The notes beneath the pieces are model-generated. The model was not told where the DNA came from, ran no database searches, and saw only the letters and a program-made list of their open reading frames with translations. A DNA stretch of 64,000 bases. It comes from Rhodococcus spelaei (lineage in GTDB: Bacteria > Actinomycetota > Actinomycetes > Mycobacteriales > Mycobacteriaceae). Made by a program: the position numbers and the translations under genes. The first letter of the stretch is position 1. Every line of letters begins with the position of its first letter. Location of the stretch: contig NZ_VIGH01000005.1 of NCBI RefSeq assembly GCF_006704125.1, forward strand, positions 1-64,000. Direction: 5' to 3'. Below, one piece after another: positions 8,032-16,393 of the stretch.

Positions 8032-8041
8032 ACGCTACCGT
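8032..8041. promoter_or_regulatory. Bidirectional promoter: overlapping -10 boxes for murB and DUF2505 copy 3
   Basis: On the plus strand TACCGT (8036-8041) lies 8 nt before GTG 8050 (murB). On the minus strand TAGCGT (8037-8032) lies 7 nt before ATG 8024. The two hexamers share the TA at 8036-8037. Neither gene has a Shine-Dalgarno sequence, so both should be leaderless. Confidence 0.5.
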
Positions 8042-8049
8042 TTGACCCC

Positions 8050-9138
8050 GTGCGGGCCTTACACGACATGGCGGCGGAATTCGGGGCCGAGCTGGAAACC
8101 GACGTTCCGATGGCGGCGCTGACCACCCTTCGGCTCGGTGGACCGGCGCACGCGATGCTCACCTGCCGCAGCACCGACGCGCTTGCAGGGGTGGTCCGCG
8201 CGCTGGACGCGGCGGGCATTCCGGCGCTGATCCTCGGCGGCGGGTCGAACCTGCTGATCGCGGACGAGGGCGTCGACGCGGTCGTGGTGCGGGCGGCGAA
8301 CGAGACGATCCGGCTCGACTCCGACCAGGTGTACGCGGAGGCGGGCGCCGTCTGGGACGAGGTCGTCGCCCGGTCGGTCGACGCGGGCCTCGGTGGCCTC
8401 GAGTGCCTGTCCGGTATCCCCGGGTCGGCGGGCGCGACGCCGGTGCAGAACGTCGGCGCCTACGGGGTGGAGGTCGGTTCGCTGCTGCGCCGGGTGCAGT
8501 TGCTCGACCGCGCGTCGGGCGAGGTGTCGTGGGTTGCCCCGGACGCGCTCGGCCTCGGCTACCGGACCAGTGTGCTCAAGCATTCGGACGCCGCGGTGGT
8601 TCTCGCGGTGGAGTTCGAGGTGCGCCCGGACGGGCTCAGCGCGCCGCTGCGCTACCGCGAGTTGGCTGCCGAACTCGGCGCCGAGGAGTCCGACCGCAGA
8701 CCCGCCGACAAGGTCCGCGAGGTGGTCCTCGCACTGCGTGCGGGCAAGGGCATGGTGCTCGACTCCGGCGATCACGACACGTGGAGCGCCGGTTCGTTCT
8801 TCACCAACCCCGTGGTCGCCGCGGACCGGCTGCCTGCAGTGCTGGCCGCGATCACCGCGCGGGTCGGCGCCGACGCGCGGGTGCCGCAGTTCCCCGGTGC
8901 GGGCGGGACGAAGCTGTCGGCGGGCTGGTTGATCGAGCGGGCCGGGTTCTCGAAGGGCTACCCGGGTGAGGACGCATCGGCCCGACTGTCCACCAAGCAC
9001 ACCCTGGCGCTGACCAACCGCGGTCATGCGTCGACCCGCGACATGCTGGCGCTGGCTCGGGACGTGCGCGACGGCGTGCAGGCGGCGTTCGGGGTGCGGC
9101 TCGAGCCGGAACCGGTCACGGTCGGTTGCGCCGTCTGA
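8050..9138 (+). CDS. murB: UDP-N-acetylenolpyruvoylglucosamine reductase
   Basis: The 362-residue protein carries FAD-binding and catalytic motifs of type I Mur[11 protein letters not shown] at the N-terminus, [42 protein letters not shown], the catalytic-loop [12 protein letters not shown] (Ser) and a final helix region [13 protein letters not shown]. MurB reduces the enolpyruvyl group of UDP-GlcNAc-enolpyruvate with NADPH to give UDP-MurNAc in the cytosol. GTG 8050 is preferred to ATG 8023 because it matches the usual N-terminal length and follows a -10 box by 8 nt; ATG 8023 overlaps the divergent gene's start codon. Confidence 0.93.
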   Translation: MRALHDMAAEFGAELETDVPMAALTTLRLGGPAHAMLTCRSTDALAGVVRALDAAGIPALILGGGSNLLIADEGVDAVVVRAANETIRLDSDQVYAEAGAVWDEVVARSVDAGLGGLECLSGIPGSAGATPVQNVGAYGVEVGSLLRRVQLLDRASGEVSWVAPDALGLGYRTSVLKHSDAAVVLAVEFEVRPDGLSAPLRYRELAAELGAEESDRRPADKVREVVLALRAGKGMVLDSGDHDTWSAGSFFTNPVVAADRLPAVLAAITARVGADARVPQFPGAGGTKLSAGWLIERAGFSKGYPGEDASARLSTKHTLALTNRGHASTRDMLALARDVRDGVQAAFGVRLEPEPVTVGCAV

Positions 9139-9169
9139 GCTGAGAGACAGGTCACACCTGAGGCGCAGG

Positions 9170-9175
9170 TACCGT
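9170..9175 (+). promoter_or_regulatory. -10 box (TACCGT), leaderless start
   Basis: TACCGT is followed by 7 nt and GTG 9183. The alternative GTG 9174 overlaps the hexamer, so 9183 is the better start. Confidence 0.5.
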
Positions 9176-9182
9176 GGATTGC

Positions 9183-10436
9183 GTGCGTATCCAGGGTATT
9201 CGGACAAATCGAACTCGCGTGTTCTCGCTGCTCGTGCTGCTGACCGCGGTCGTGGCGATGCTCGCGGGCTGCACGGCCGGCGGTAGCGGCGGGTCAGCGG
9301 CACCGACCGAGGCGCCTCCGGTCGCCAAGGTGACCCAGTTGCCCGCGGTCGGTGCCCAGGACGTGAGCCCGGTCGCGCCGGCGTCGGTGACGGTCACCCA
9401 GGGCACGCTGCAGAACGTCGCCCTGACCAACTCGACCGGCAAGCCGGTGCAGGGAGTGCTGTCTCCGGACAAGCTCACCTACACCGTGACCGAGCCCCTC
9501 GGATTCGGCACCAGCTACACGTGGTCGGGCAGTGCGGTCGGCGCGGACGGCAAGACCGTGCCGATCCAGGGCGCCTTCACCACCCTGACGCCGGCGTCGA
9601 AGACCTCCGCGAACACCAACATCGCGGACGGTCAGCAGGTCGGGATCGCGGCGCCGATCATCCTCAAGTTCGACGACCACGTGGAGGACAAGGCGGCCGT
9701 CGAGAAGGCGCTCACCGTGACCACCAACCCGCCGACGCCCGGGTCGTGGGCCTGGCTGCCGGACGACAACGGCTCACGGGTGCACTGGCGCCCGAAGAAC
9801 TACTGGGTGCCGGGCACCACGGTGAACCTTGTCGCGAAGCTGTACGGCGTGAACTACGGCGCCGGGGCGTTCGGCGCCGACGACCTGACCCTGAACTTCA
9901 CCATCGGGCGCAGCCAGATCGTCAAGGCGAATGCGCCGAGCCATCGCATGCAGGTGGTGCGTGACGGCCAGACGATCATGGACATCCCGGTCAGCTACGG
10001 CGAGGGCAACGAGGCCCGCAACGTGACCCGCAGTGGCATCCACATGGTCACCGAGAAGCACGAGGACTTCCTCATGTCGAACCCGCCGTTCTACACCAAC
10101 GTGCGTGAGCGCTGGGCCGTGCGCATCTCGAACAACGGCGAGTTCATCCACGCCAACCCGCAGACCACCGGCGTGCAGGGGTCGGCGAACGTGACCAACG
10201 GCTGCATCAACCTCTCGCTCTCGGATGCGCAGGAGTACTTCGGCACCGCGATGTACGGAGACCCGGTCGAGGTGACCGGCACCCGCATCGACCTCTCGGC
10301 CGCCGACGGAGACATCTACGACTGGGCCATCGACTGGCCGACCTGGCAGTCGATGTCGGCGTTGCCCGCACCAGCCGCTGCTGCGGCCCCGGCGCCTCCC
10401 GCGCCCGCCGCACCGACGCACGCTCCGGTCAGCTGA
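9183..10436 (+). CDS. Lipoprotein L,D-transpeptidase (LdtMt5/LprQ-like)
   Basis: A 417-residue exported protein. A signal peptide with lipobox LAGC (Cys30) is followed by Ig-like domains and a YkuD catalytic domain near 240-370, then an Ala/Pro-rich tail. L,D-transpeptidases form 3-3 cross-links in peptidoglycan or attach partners to it. The catalytic segment is HANPQTTG...[10 protein letters not shown] with His323 and Cys341. The residue before Gly-Cys is Asn, whereas the family motif has His (S/T-H-G-C). Its position next to murB equals that of Rv0483 (lprQ) in M. tuberculosis. Confidence 0.87.
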   Translation: MRIQGIRTNRTRVFSLLVLLTAVVAMLAGCTAGGSGGSAAPTEAPPVAKVTQLPAVGAQDVSPVAPASVTVTQGTLQNVALTNSTGKPVQGVLSPDKLTYTVTEPLGFGTSYTWSGSAVGADGKTVPIQGAFTTLTPASKTSANTNIADGQQVGIAAPIILKFDDHVEDKAAVEKALTVTTNPPTPGSWAWLPDDNGSRVHWRPKNYWVPGTTVNLVAKLYGVNYGAGAFGADDLTLNFTIGRSQIVKANAPSHRMQVVRDGQTIMDIPVSYGEGNEARNVTRSGIHMVTEKHEDFLMSNPPFYTNVRERWAVRISNNGEFIHANPQTTGVQGSANVTNGCINLSLSDAQEYFGTAMYGDPVEVTGTRIDLSAADGDIYDWAIDWPTWQSMSALPAPAAAAAPAPPAPAAPTHAPVS

Positions 10437-10583
10437 GCCAGATCCCTCGAGCCAGAGGGAACCGTTCGGTTCGTTGCCGCGTCAAAACAGACAGCCGCCG
10501 AGGAATCGGGCCGGTGGGGGACGAGCAGCGCACGGGGGAAGGTGCGAGCTCGACGCCGGCGCGGGAGGTTCTCGATCGGTCGA

Positions 10584-10618
10584 GGCGAGGCAGTTGCGGA
10601 GGGGGCAACTGCCTCGCC
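10584..10618. terminator. Bidirectional hairpin terminator
   Basis: A perfect 14-bp stem (GGCGAGGCAGTTGC at 10584-10597 and its complement at 10605-10618) closes a 7-nt loop. It sits between the convergent ends of the L,D-transpeptidase and SDR genes. There is no T-run, as is common in high-GC actinobacteria. Confidence 0.7.
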
Positions 10619-10647
10619 GTCAACTCCGGAGTTCTCGCCGCACCGGT

Positions 10648-11391
10648 CTACTTCCGCGCGAACCGACCGGGGGCGGCCTGGTCCCGCGGTTTCATGATGA
10701 TCTGGTCGAGGTTGACGTGCGAGGGGCGTGACGCGACGAAGCCGATCACCTCGGCGACGTCCGCCGCGACCAGCGGCGTGATGCCCTCGTACACCTTGGC
10801 TGCTCGTTCCTCGTCGCCGGAGAACCGCACCAGCGAGAACTCGGTCTCCACCGCGCCGGGCGCGATCTCGGTCAGTCGAACCGGCTGGCCGAGCAGCTCC
10901 CCGCGGAGGGTGCGGTGCAGTACTGCCTGCGCGTGCTTGGCGGAGGTGTAGCCGGATCCGTTGTCGTAGGCCTCGAAGGCGGCGACCGAGGTGATGGTGA
11001 CGATCAGGCCGTCGCCGGACTCGATCAGCTTGGGAAGCAACGCCTTCGTCACGCGTAGGGTGCCCAGCACGTTGGTCTCCCACATCCAGCGCCAGTCGTC
11101 GAGGTCGGCGTCCAGGACGGTGGCCAGACCCTTCGCGCCACCGGCGTTGTTGACCAGCACGTCGACGCGCGGCAGCACCGCCGCGAACGCGTCGACCGAG
11201 TCCTCGTCGGTGACGTCGAGTTCGAGGGCGGTGCCGCCGATGTCCTGCGCGAGCCGCTCGAGCCGGTCGAGGCGCCGCGCCCCGACCACCACGTGAAAGC
11301 CCTGCGCGGCCAGGGTTCGGGCGGTGGCCTCCCCGATCCCCGAACTTGCTCCCGTGACGACGGCGACTTGTGCATCAGGCGAGATGGTCAT
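10648..11391 (-). CDS. Short-chain dehydrogenase/reductase
   Basis: A 247-residue classical SDR: TGASSGIG at 13-20, NNAG at 81-84, catalytic Ser135 and YTSAK (Tyr148, Lys152). It should use NADP(H), judging from the basic residues (ARRLDR) after strand 2. Substrate unknown. It matches the position of Rv0484c beside lprQ. ATG 11391 is chosen over the longer frame because TACGAT and 6 nt precede it. Confidence 0.85.
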   Translation of the reverse strand: MTISPDAQVAVVTGASSGIGEATARTLAAQGFHVVVGARRLDRLERLAQDIGGTALELDVTDEDSVDAFAAVLPRVDVLVNNAGGAKGLATVLDADLDDWRWMWETNVLGTLRVTKALLPKLIESGDGLIVTITSVAAFEAYDNGSGYTSAKHAQAVLHRTLRGELLGQPVRLTEIAPGAVETEFSLVRFSGDEERAAKVYEGITPLVAADVAEVIGFVASRPSHVNLDQIIMKPRDQAAPGRFARK

Positions 11392-11397
11392 GGCCTC

Positions 11398-11403
11398 ATC
11401 GTA
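11398..11403 (-). promoter_or_regulatory. -10 box (TACGAT), leaderless start of the SDR gene
   Basis: TACGAT on the minus strand is followed by 6 nt and ATG 11391. Confidence 0.5.
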
Positions 11404-11447
11404 GGACCGCCCGGGCGCGATCAGCGCCTGCCCGCACGCAAACTCAC

Positions 11448-11933
11448 TCAATCGTCAATGCGGGTGCGTCTCTGCCCTTCCCGGATCAGGTTGTCGGCGA
11501 GACCGCCGAGGAATCGCACCAGAAACCGCCTCCACAGCCGTCCCGTTCCCGGGATCCGCTCGGTGAACTCACCCGACCAGCGCACGGTGGTGGTGCCGTC
11601 GCTTCGGGGAAGGAACTCCACTCGGGATTCGTAGTCACGCACGGGCCATCGGGTCAAGATCCGATAGCCGTGTACGTGGGGTCGATCGTCAACGGTGATC
11701 TCCTCCGGCGTCGGGAACCGTTCGGTACCCACCAGACGCACTCGGCCCACGACGTTTCCACCCACGCCGGACGTGCCATCGCGCCAGGTTGCGTAGGTGA
11801 TCGGGGATCCAGCCCAATCCGTCCACGATTCCGCGTCTCGCAGCAGATCGAACATCACTGCGGCCTCGGCGCGGCCACTTCTCTCCAGTGCGTACCTGAA
11901 CCGTCGCCCCACAGGGATCGACTTCCTCTCCAT
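11448..11933 (-). CDS. SRPBCC (polyketide cyclase/dehydrase-like) protein
   Basis: A 161-residue protein with the START-like pattern: SGRAEAAVMFDLLRDAESWTDWAG at the N-terminus, central strands ending in YESRVEFLPRSDGTTTVRWSGEF, and a long C-terminal helix. Such proteins bind hydrophobic ligands; no catalytic residue can be named. ATG 11933 is preceded by CAGGA and GGAG; TTG 11966 is an alternative. It is divergent from a TetR regulator across a palindromic operator that covers both promoters, so the regulator probably controls it. Confidence 0.65.
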   Translation of the reverse strand: MERKSIPVGRRFRYALERSGRAEAAVMFDLLRDAESWTDWAGSPITYATWRDGTSGVGGNVVGRVRLVGTERFPTPEEITVDDRPHVHGYRILTRWPVRDYESRVEFLPRSDGTTTVRWSGEFTERIPGTGRLWRRFLVRFLGGLADNLIREGQRRTRIDD

Positions 11934-11965
11934 TCCTGTTGCATCCACTCCGATGCACGTCGCCA

Positions 11966-11990
11966 AATAATAGAAGAGTCTTCTACTATT
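11966..11990. promoter_or_regulatory. 25-bp palindromic operator between TetR and SRPBCC genes
   Basis: AATAATAGAAGA, one base, TCTTCTACTATT: 11 of 12 paired positions. The sequence is AT-rich in a GC-rich region and contains candidate -10 boxes for both directions (TACTAT at 11984-11989 on the plus strand, TATTAT at 11972-11967 on the minus strand). A bound TetR dimer would block both promoters. Confidence 0.75.
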
Positions 11991-12018
11991 GGGGGAGGTA
12001 ATCGACGAGGGAGATGGT

Positions 12019-12663
12019 GTGAGCGGCGAGACGTTTCAGAGGGCGCGTACTCCAGCCCAGCGCGCGCAGCGAGTCGTGGCTGTCCTCGAGGCGACGCGGC
12101 GTCTGCTGGCAGATGCCGAGGTGGCCACACTCTCGTTGGGTGCAATCTCCCGTGAGGCGGGGTTGGCAAGTTCCAACGTGTTGCGTTACTTCGGGTCGCG
12201 GGAGGGGTTGCTCCTCGATCTGATGGACGCGGAGTATGCCCTGTGGCTGCCGGATCTCGACGCGAGGTTCGGTGCCGAGGTCGCCGTCGTCGACATCGAT
12301 CGGGTGGCTGCCACGGTGGCCGCCACCCTCGCGCAGCGGCCACTCCTGTCCCGGCTGATCGCAGCTTCGTCGGAGTTGCTGCGCTACCCGATGCCTGGCG
12401 AGACCCTCGAGCGTTGCCGCGATCAAGGGCGGCGCAATCAATCCGAACTGGCGCGGATCCTGAGCGGTGCGCTCGAGGTTGCCCTGTCGGTGCGGGACCA
12501 GTCGTACCTGGTCGCCGGACTCCATGCCGTGGTCTCAGCCGCGTCCGGCTGGTCGGCCCAGTCGGCGTTCCCGGTCGACTTCGAGACCGCGGCTCGCGGT
12601 CTTCTCGCCATCCAGCTCCAGGGGCTGGTCATCCGGGCCGAATCCTGCCCTGCCGCAACGTGA
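12019..12663 (+). CDS. TetR-family regulator
   Basis: A 214-residue protein with an N-terminal helix-turn-helix (TLSLGAISREAGLASSNVLRYFGSREGLLL, about residues 33-62) and an all-helical ligand domain. GTG 12019 is preceded by GAGGGAG; a TTG at 11989 would lie inside the operator and is less likely. It is divergent from the SRPBCC gene and probably autoregulates. The ligand is unknown. Confidence 0.85.
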   Translation: MSGETFQRARTPAQRAQRVVAVLEATRRLLADAEVATLSLGAISREAGLASSNVLRYFGSREGLLLDLMDAEYALWLPDLDARFGAEVAVVDIDRVAATVAATLAQRPLLSRLIAASSELLRYPMPGETLERCRDQGRRNQSELARILSGALEVALSVRDQSYLVAGLHAVVSAASGWSAQSAFPVDFETAARGLLAIQLQGLVIRAESCPAAT

Positions 12664-12681
12664 CCTGTGCGGCAGGGCAGG
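12644..12681. terminator. Hairpin terminator overlapping the TetR stop codon
   Basis: A perfect 14-bp stem (CCTGCCCTGCCGCA at 12644-12657, complement at 12668-12681) with a 10-nt loop containing the TGA. It lies between the convergent TetR and sulfatase genes and can serve both. Confidence 0.7.
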
Positions 12682-12695
12682 GCGGTGGACCCGGA

Positions 12696-15011
12696 TCAGT
12701 CGGCGGCGTACTCGGCTTCCCGTTCGACCTTCTCGATCACCTCACCCGGTACCCGGACCGGGCCGGGGGAGTAGATGACCGCCCGCAAGTCGCCGCCGTA
12801 CCGGAACGGCCCGCGCCGCTCGCGCAGGTCCCAGGACACCGGTCCGCGGGCGTCGACGCCGACCGAGATCCCGGTCCACGGGGCCATTCCCACCAACTGC
12901 ACCTGCCCGAGCAGGTCGGCGACGGGGACACCGTCGACGCGCACGGTGAAGTCCCAGCGCAGTCGCGGCCGGACCGTCGCCGTCACCTCGATCAGTCGGG
13001 TTCCCACAGGTACCGGCCCCGCATCCACCGAGGCGTACCGGCCGAAGCTGCCCAGTCCGAACAGCAGGTGGCCGTCCTCGACGTAGAGCAGGTAGCCGCC
13101 CTGCGGGTCGCCGTGTGCGACAAGGACGCCCTCGTCGCCCTCCCGGAAGCCGTCTCCGCCGAGTTCGGCACCAATCGTGAAGTCGCGGAAGGAGATCAGC
13201 TTCGACGATCGGTAGCGCTCGAGGGTCGGTGTGCCCGCCAGGATCCGGACCGGTCGCGACAAGGTCTCCTCCGTGGGTCGGCGGGCGGTGAGCCCGCCGG
13301 CGCTCACGAGCGGGAAGACGGTGTTCGCCCACGCCGCGTCGTCCCAGGCCCGCGCGAGTTCGGCCACCTTCTCCGGGTACCGGTCGGCGAGATCGTGGAG
13401 TTCGGTGGGGTCGGTGCGCACGTCGAACAGTTGCCAGACCGGCGCGTCGACGTCGGCGCCGGGATACAGGGCGAGCAGCTTCCAGCCGTCCCGGTAGAAG
13501 CCGCGGTTGCCGGTCATCTCCGTGTACTGCTCGGTGTGGGTGCTCTCGGCGCTGCGGTCACGCAACACGGCAGAGGCATCCACCCCGTCGAACTCCTTGG
13601 CGGGCAGCCCGTTCCGGACACTCGGCGCCTCGATGCCCGCGAGGGACAGCAGCGTCGGTGCGAGGTCGGTGACGTAGGCGAACTGGTCCCGGACTCCGTT
13701 GTCCGACTCCGGCTTTCGCAGCCCGGCAGGCCAGGACAGCACGAAGGGCACCCGCACACCGCCCGCGAACGACTGCCCCTTGTAGAACCGGAACGGAGTG
13801 TTCGAGGTCTGGGCCCAGCCACGCGGATAGTGCACGCCGAGCCTGGCCGTGCCGATCAGGTCCTCGTCGTGCGGCACGTCGCCCACCCACGAGGGGTCGG
13901 TGACGTGGGCGAACTGCGCGAAGTAGCTCCGGGTGCCTTCGGGGCCGCCCTCGGCCGTGCCGCCGTTGTCGGAGGTGAACAACACGATGGTGTTGTCGAG
14001 CTCGCCGAGTTCGGTCACGGTGTCGAGGATCCGGCCGATGCTCTGGTCGACCGAGTCGACCATGCCTGCATACACCTCCATATACCGGGCGAACCTGCGC
14101 TGCTGGTCGTCGGTGAGTGAATCCCAGGCAGGCACGTCGAAACCGGGCTCGGAGTTGCGCGGCGCCTGTGCGGTCTCCACGGGGAACAGCCCCTGTGCCA
14201 GCTGCGACGCAAAGCGGCTCTCGCGCAGCACGTCCCATCCTTCCGCGTACCGGCCGCGGTACTTGGCGACATCAGCCGGCTTGGCCTGGAGCGGCCCGTG
14301 CATGGCCACATGTGCGAAGTAGAGGAAGAACGGCTTGTCCGGCTCGTGTGCGCGCAGGTCCTTCAGGTACCCGACGGCCTTGTCGGTCAGATCGTCTGTG
14401 AGGTAGTAGTTCTCGGGGTACTCGTCCACGTCGACGACGGAGTTGTCCGAGACGAGTTGGTTCGGGTGGTAGAACGAATTGAGTCCCTCCAACGAGCCGT
14501 AGTACCGGTCGAACCCGCGCTGGGTGGGCCACGAGTCACGGCCGGCCCCGGGCCGCATGTTGGCGTCGCGGACCAAGTGCCATTTGCCCACCGCGTAGGT
14601 GGCGTATCCGTTGCCGCGCAGGATTTCCGGCAGCGTGAGCACGTCGTCGGCGAGTTCGAGGCGCAGGCCCGGGTAGCCGGGGTCGGCGTTGGCGACGAAG
14701 CCGTAACCCGCTCGGTGTGGGTTGATCCCGGTCAGGAGCGCCGCCCGGGACGGCGAGCAGAGCGGGGTGGTGTGGTAGTTCGTGAGCCGCACGCCGGAGG
14801 CGGCGAGGCGATCGAGGTTGGGGGTGTCGATCTCGGAGCCGAACGGTCCGATGTCGCTGTAGCCCATGTCGTCGATCAGGACGACGATGATGTTCGGCGA
14901 GCCCGGCTCTGCGGTAGGTGTCGGAGTCCAGGACGGGGTCGAGTCCGCGGTGGTCCGGCCGATGCGTCCGGCGAACCCCTCGTAGCCCCTGGCATGCGGC
15001 GGGATTGTCAT
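12696..15011 (-). CDS. Arylsulfatase-type sulfatase
   Basis: A 771-residue type I sulfatase without signal peptide, so probably cytosolic. The formylglycine site is CSPSR (Cys85) in TTPLCSPSRAALLTG. Metal ligands include Asp47-Asp48 in LIDDMGYSDIG and the later TSDNGG; GKWHL (142-146) carries Lys and His of the active site. It hydrolyses sulfate esters to release sulfate. Its ATG shares an A with the TGA of the upstream dioxygenase gene, so the two are translationally coupled. The C-terminal 170 residues form an extra beta-rich domain typical of long bacterial arylsulfatases. Confidence 0.9.
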   Translation of the reverse strand: MTIPPHARGYEGFAGRIGRTTADSTPSWTPTPTAEPGSPNIIVVLIDDMGYSDIGPFGSEIDTPNLDRLAASGVRLTNYHTTPLCSPSRAALLTGINPHRAGYGFVANADPGYPGLRLELADDVLTLPEILRGNGYATYAVGKWHLVRDANMRPGAGRDSWPTQRGFDRYYGSLEGLNSFYHPNQLVSDNSVVDVDEYPENYYLTDDLTDKAVGYLKDLRAHEPDKPFFLYFAHVAMHGPLQAKPADVAKYRGRYAEGWDVLRESRFASQLAQGLFPVETAQAPRNSEPGFDVPAWDSLTDDQQRRFARYMEVYAGMVDSVDQSIGRILDTVTELGELDNTIVLFTSDNGGTAEGGPEGTRSYFAQFAHVTDPSWVGDVPHDEDLIGTARLGVHYPRGWAQTSNTPFRFYKGQSFAGGVRVPFVLSWPAGLRKPESDNGVRDQFAYVTDLAPTLLSLAGIEAPSVRNGLPAKEFDGVDASAVLRDRSAESTHTEQYTEMTGNRGFYRDGWKLLALYPGADVDAPVWQLFDVRTDPTELHDLADRYPEKVAELARAWDDAAWANTVFPLVSAGGLTARRPTEETLSRPVRILAGTPTLERYRSSKLISFRDFTIGAELGGDGFREGDEGVLVAHGDPQGGYLLYVEDGHLLFGLGSFGRYASVDAGPVPVGTRLIEVTATVRPRLRWDFTVRVDGVPVADLLGQVQLVGMAPWTGISVGVDARGPVSWDLRERRGPFRYGGDLRAVIYSPGPVRVPGEVIEKVEREAEYAAD

Positions 15012-15955
15012 CAGCCGGCGACCCGGACCGGCTGGTCGATGGACGAGTAGTGCGAGGCGTCGCCCGTGACGATGCGGCTGCGCTCACCGTGGACGTTCAC
15101 CGGGACGTCGCCGGCCAGGGTGATCCGGCCGAGGCGTCGGCGCTGGCCGTCGTAGTCGTCGACGGCGTAGTGCTGGGTGGCGCGGTTGTCCCAGATCGCG
15201 ACGTCGCCCGCCTCCCAGTTCCAGCGGGTGGTGTTCTCGAGCCTGGTCACCCGTGCCTGCAGCAGGTTGAACAGGGCCTGCGACTCGACGGCCCCCAGCC
15301 CGACGAAGGACTTCACGAAATGCCCGAGCAGCAGCGAACGCTCACCGGTCTCGGGGTGCACGCGCACCACCGGATGCTCGGTCTCGTAGTAGGTGGACTG
15401 GAACTCCCGGCGGTACTCCTCGGTGTCGTGGTCGACGTCCTTCTCCGCGCCCGCCGCCGCGTAGTCGTAGACGTTGGTGTGTGTCGCCCACAGGTTCTCC
15501 ACCAGCGCCTTGAGTGGATCCGGCAGCGCGTCGTAGGCAGCGACGGTCGAGGCCCAGGTGGTGGAACCGCCGTACGACGGCAACAGTTCCGCGCGCAGGA
15601 TCGAGGCCTTGGGGATGCGGTCGACGAAGGTGACGTCGGTGTGCCAGCTGTTGGCGCGGCCGTACTCGGAGTCGATGGGCAGGATGCGGTCGCCACGTGA
15701 GGTGACGGTCGGGTGCGCGGTGGTCGGATCGCCGAGCAGCTGCGCGAACTCGTACTGCGACGTCTCGTCCAGGTGGTCCTGGCCGCGGAAGAAGATCACC
15801 TTGTGCTCGAGGAGGGCCTGTCGGATCAGCGAGACCGTGGCCGGGTCGAGGCCGCCGCCGAGGGCCACCCCGTCGATGCGGGCGCCGATGTGTGCGCCGA
15901 GCTTGACGACGGAGGCTCCCGTCGCGGTCGTCGGGTGTGCGAAATCGATGGACAT
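15011..15955 (-). CDS. atsK: Alpha-ketoglutarate-dependent sulfate ester dioxygenase (AtsK type)
   Basis: A 314-residue TauD/TfdA-fold enzyme. Iron ligands are His105 and Asp107 ([15 protein letters not shown]) and His262 ([21 protein letters not shown]); an Arg after His262 should bind alpha-ketoglutarate. The [14 protein letters not shown] block is close to AtsK and Rv3406, which cleave alkyl sulfates oxidatively to an aldehyde and sulfate. TauD would be the alternative, but the neighbouring sulfatase favours sulfate esters. ATG 15955 follows AAAGG; an upstream start at 16030 is less likely. Confidence 0.88.
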   Translation of the reverse strand: MSIDFAHPTTATGASVVKLGAHIGARIDGVALGGGLDPATVSLIRQALLEHKVIFFRGQDHLDETSQYEFAQLLGDPTTAHPTVTSRGDRILPIDSEYGRANSWHTDVTFVDRIPKASILRAELLPSYGGSTTWASTVAAYDALPDPLKALVENLWATHTNVYDYAAAGAEKDVDHDTEEYRREFQSTYYETEHPVVRVHPETGERSLLLGHFVKSFVGLGAVESQALFNLLQARVTRLENTTRWNWEAGDVAIWDNRATQHYAVDDYDGQRRRLGRITLAGDVPVNVHGERSRIVTGDASHYSSIDQPVRVAG

Positions 15956-16096
15956 GTAAGGCCTTTCGATGACGGATGGAGTGTTGCCGGAGCTGCGGTC
16001 CAGGCAACCAGCGGGGTGGTGCGCGGCCAAGGCTTTCCGTCACGCTGATCGCAACCCGCGCCGATGTCACCGGCTCCGGACGGGATTTCCCCTCGG

Positions 16097-16126
16097 TTGG
16101 TGGAGAATTCGACGGGGTGCTAGCTT
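16097..16126 (+). promoter_or_regulatory. Promoter of the polycysteine leader ORF
   Basis: TTGGTG (16097-16102), 18 nt, TAGCTT (16121-16126), then 6 nt to ATG 16133. The start site coincides with the ATG, so the leader ORF should be translated from a leaderless mRNA. Confidence 0.55.
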
Positions 16127-16132
16127 GGCGAA

Positions 16133-16246
16133 ATGAATTCCGGCCGGCCTACCGCCCTGCGGGTCACCTACGTGACCGCCGCACTGGGCTCACGCCTGCC
16201 ACTGGCACGGGAACTGTGTTGTTCCCCCCGCGGTATCTGTCGCTAG
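16133..16246 (+). CDS. Polycysteine leader peptide (37 codons), putative cysteine attenuator
   Basis: ATG 16133 opens a 37-codon ORF whose C-terminus is RELCCSPRGICR followed by TAG at 16244. Three of its last nine codons are Cys (TGT TGT ... TGT), including a tandem pair, in a peptide with no other Cys. Leaderless short ORFs with Cys runs act as cysteine-responsive attenuators in mycobacteria: shortage of charged Cys-tRNA stalls the ribosome and releases the downstream operon. Here the downstream operon encodes a ROK regulator and an ABC importer, opposite to a sulfatase and AtsK, exactly where a sulfur-starvation switch would be useful. Protein function is not expected. Confidence 0.72.
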   Translation: MNSGRPTALRVTYVTAALGSRLPLARELCCSPRGICR

Positions 16247-16393
16247 TCCGCGCTGCCTGCTCTCACACGTCAACCCCGTTTCCGGCCGCCCTCTCGGCGT
16301 CGTCGGAGACGCGTCGGTGTCTCGTGTCGACGGTGGCGCTCGCTCACACCGTGTAGGTCTGTCCCCGCCAGGGGCGAAGTGCAAGGAATTTGC
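16247..16393 (+). promoter_or_regulatory. Possible attenuator region with three hairpins
   Basis: Between the leader stop and the ROK gene: GAGAC/GTCTC with outer GTCG/CGAC; ACGGTG/CACCGT (16330-16335 with 16347-16352), sharing two bases with the first; and CCCC/GGGG (16363-16366 with 16371-16374) just before the AAGGA ribosome site. Mutually exclusive pairing is plausible but no clear intrinsic terminator with a T-run is present. Confidence 0.35.

Noticed and set aside
7630-9138. 502-residue MurB with long N-terminal extension
   Set aside because: The extension is antisense to DUF2505 copy 3 and MurB homology begins after 8050.
16031-16130. A second Cys-rich leader on the minus strand in front of atsK
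   Set aside because: No short ORF with a Cys run and stop was found upstream of ATG 15955 on that strand.
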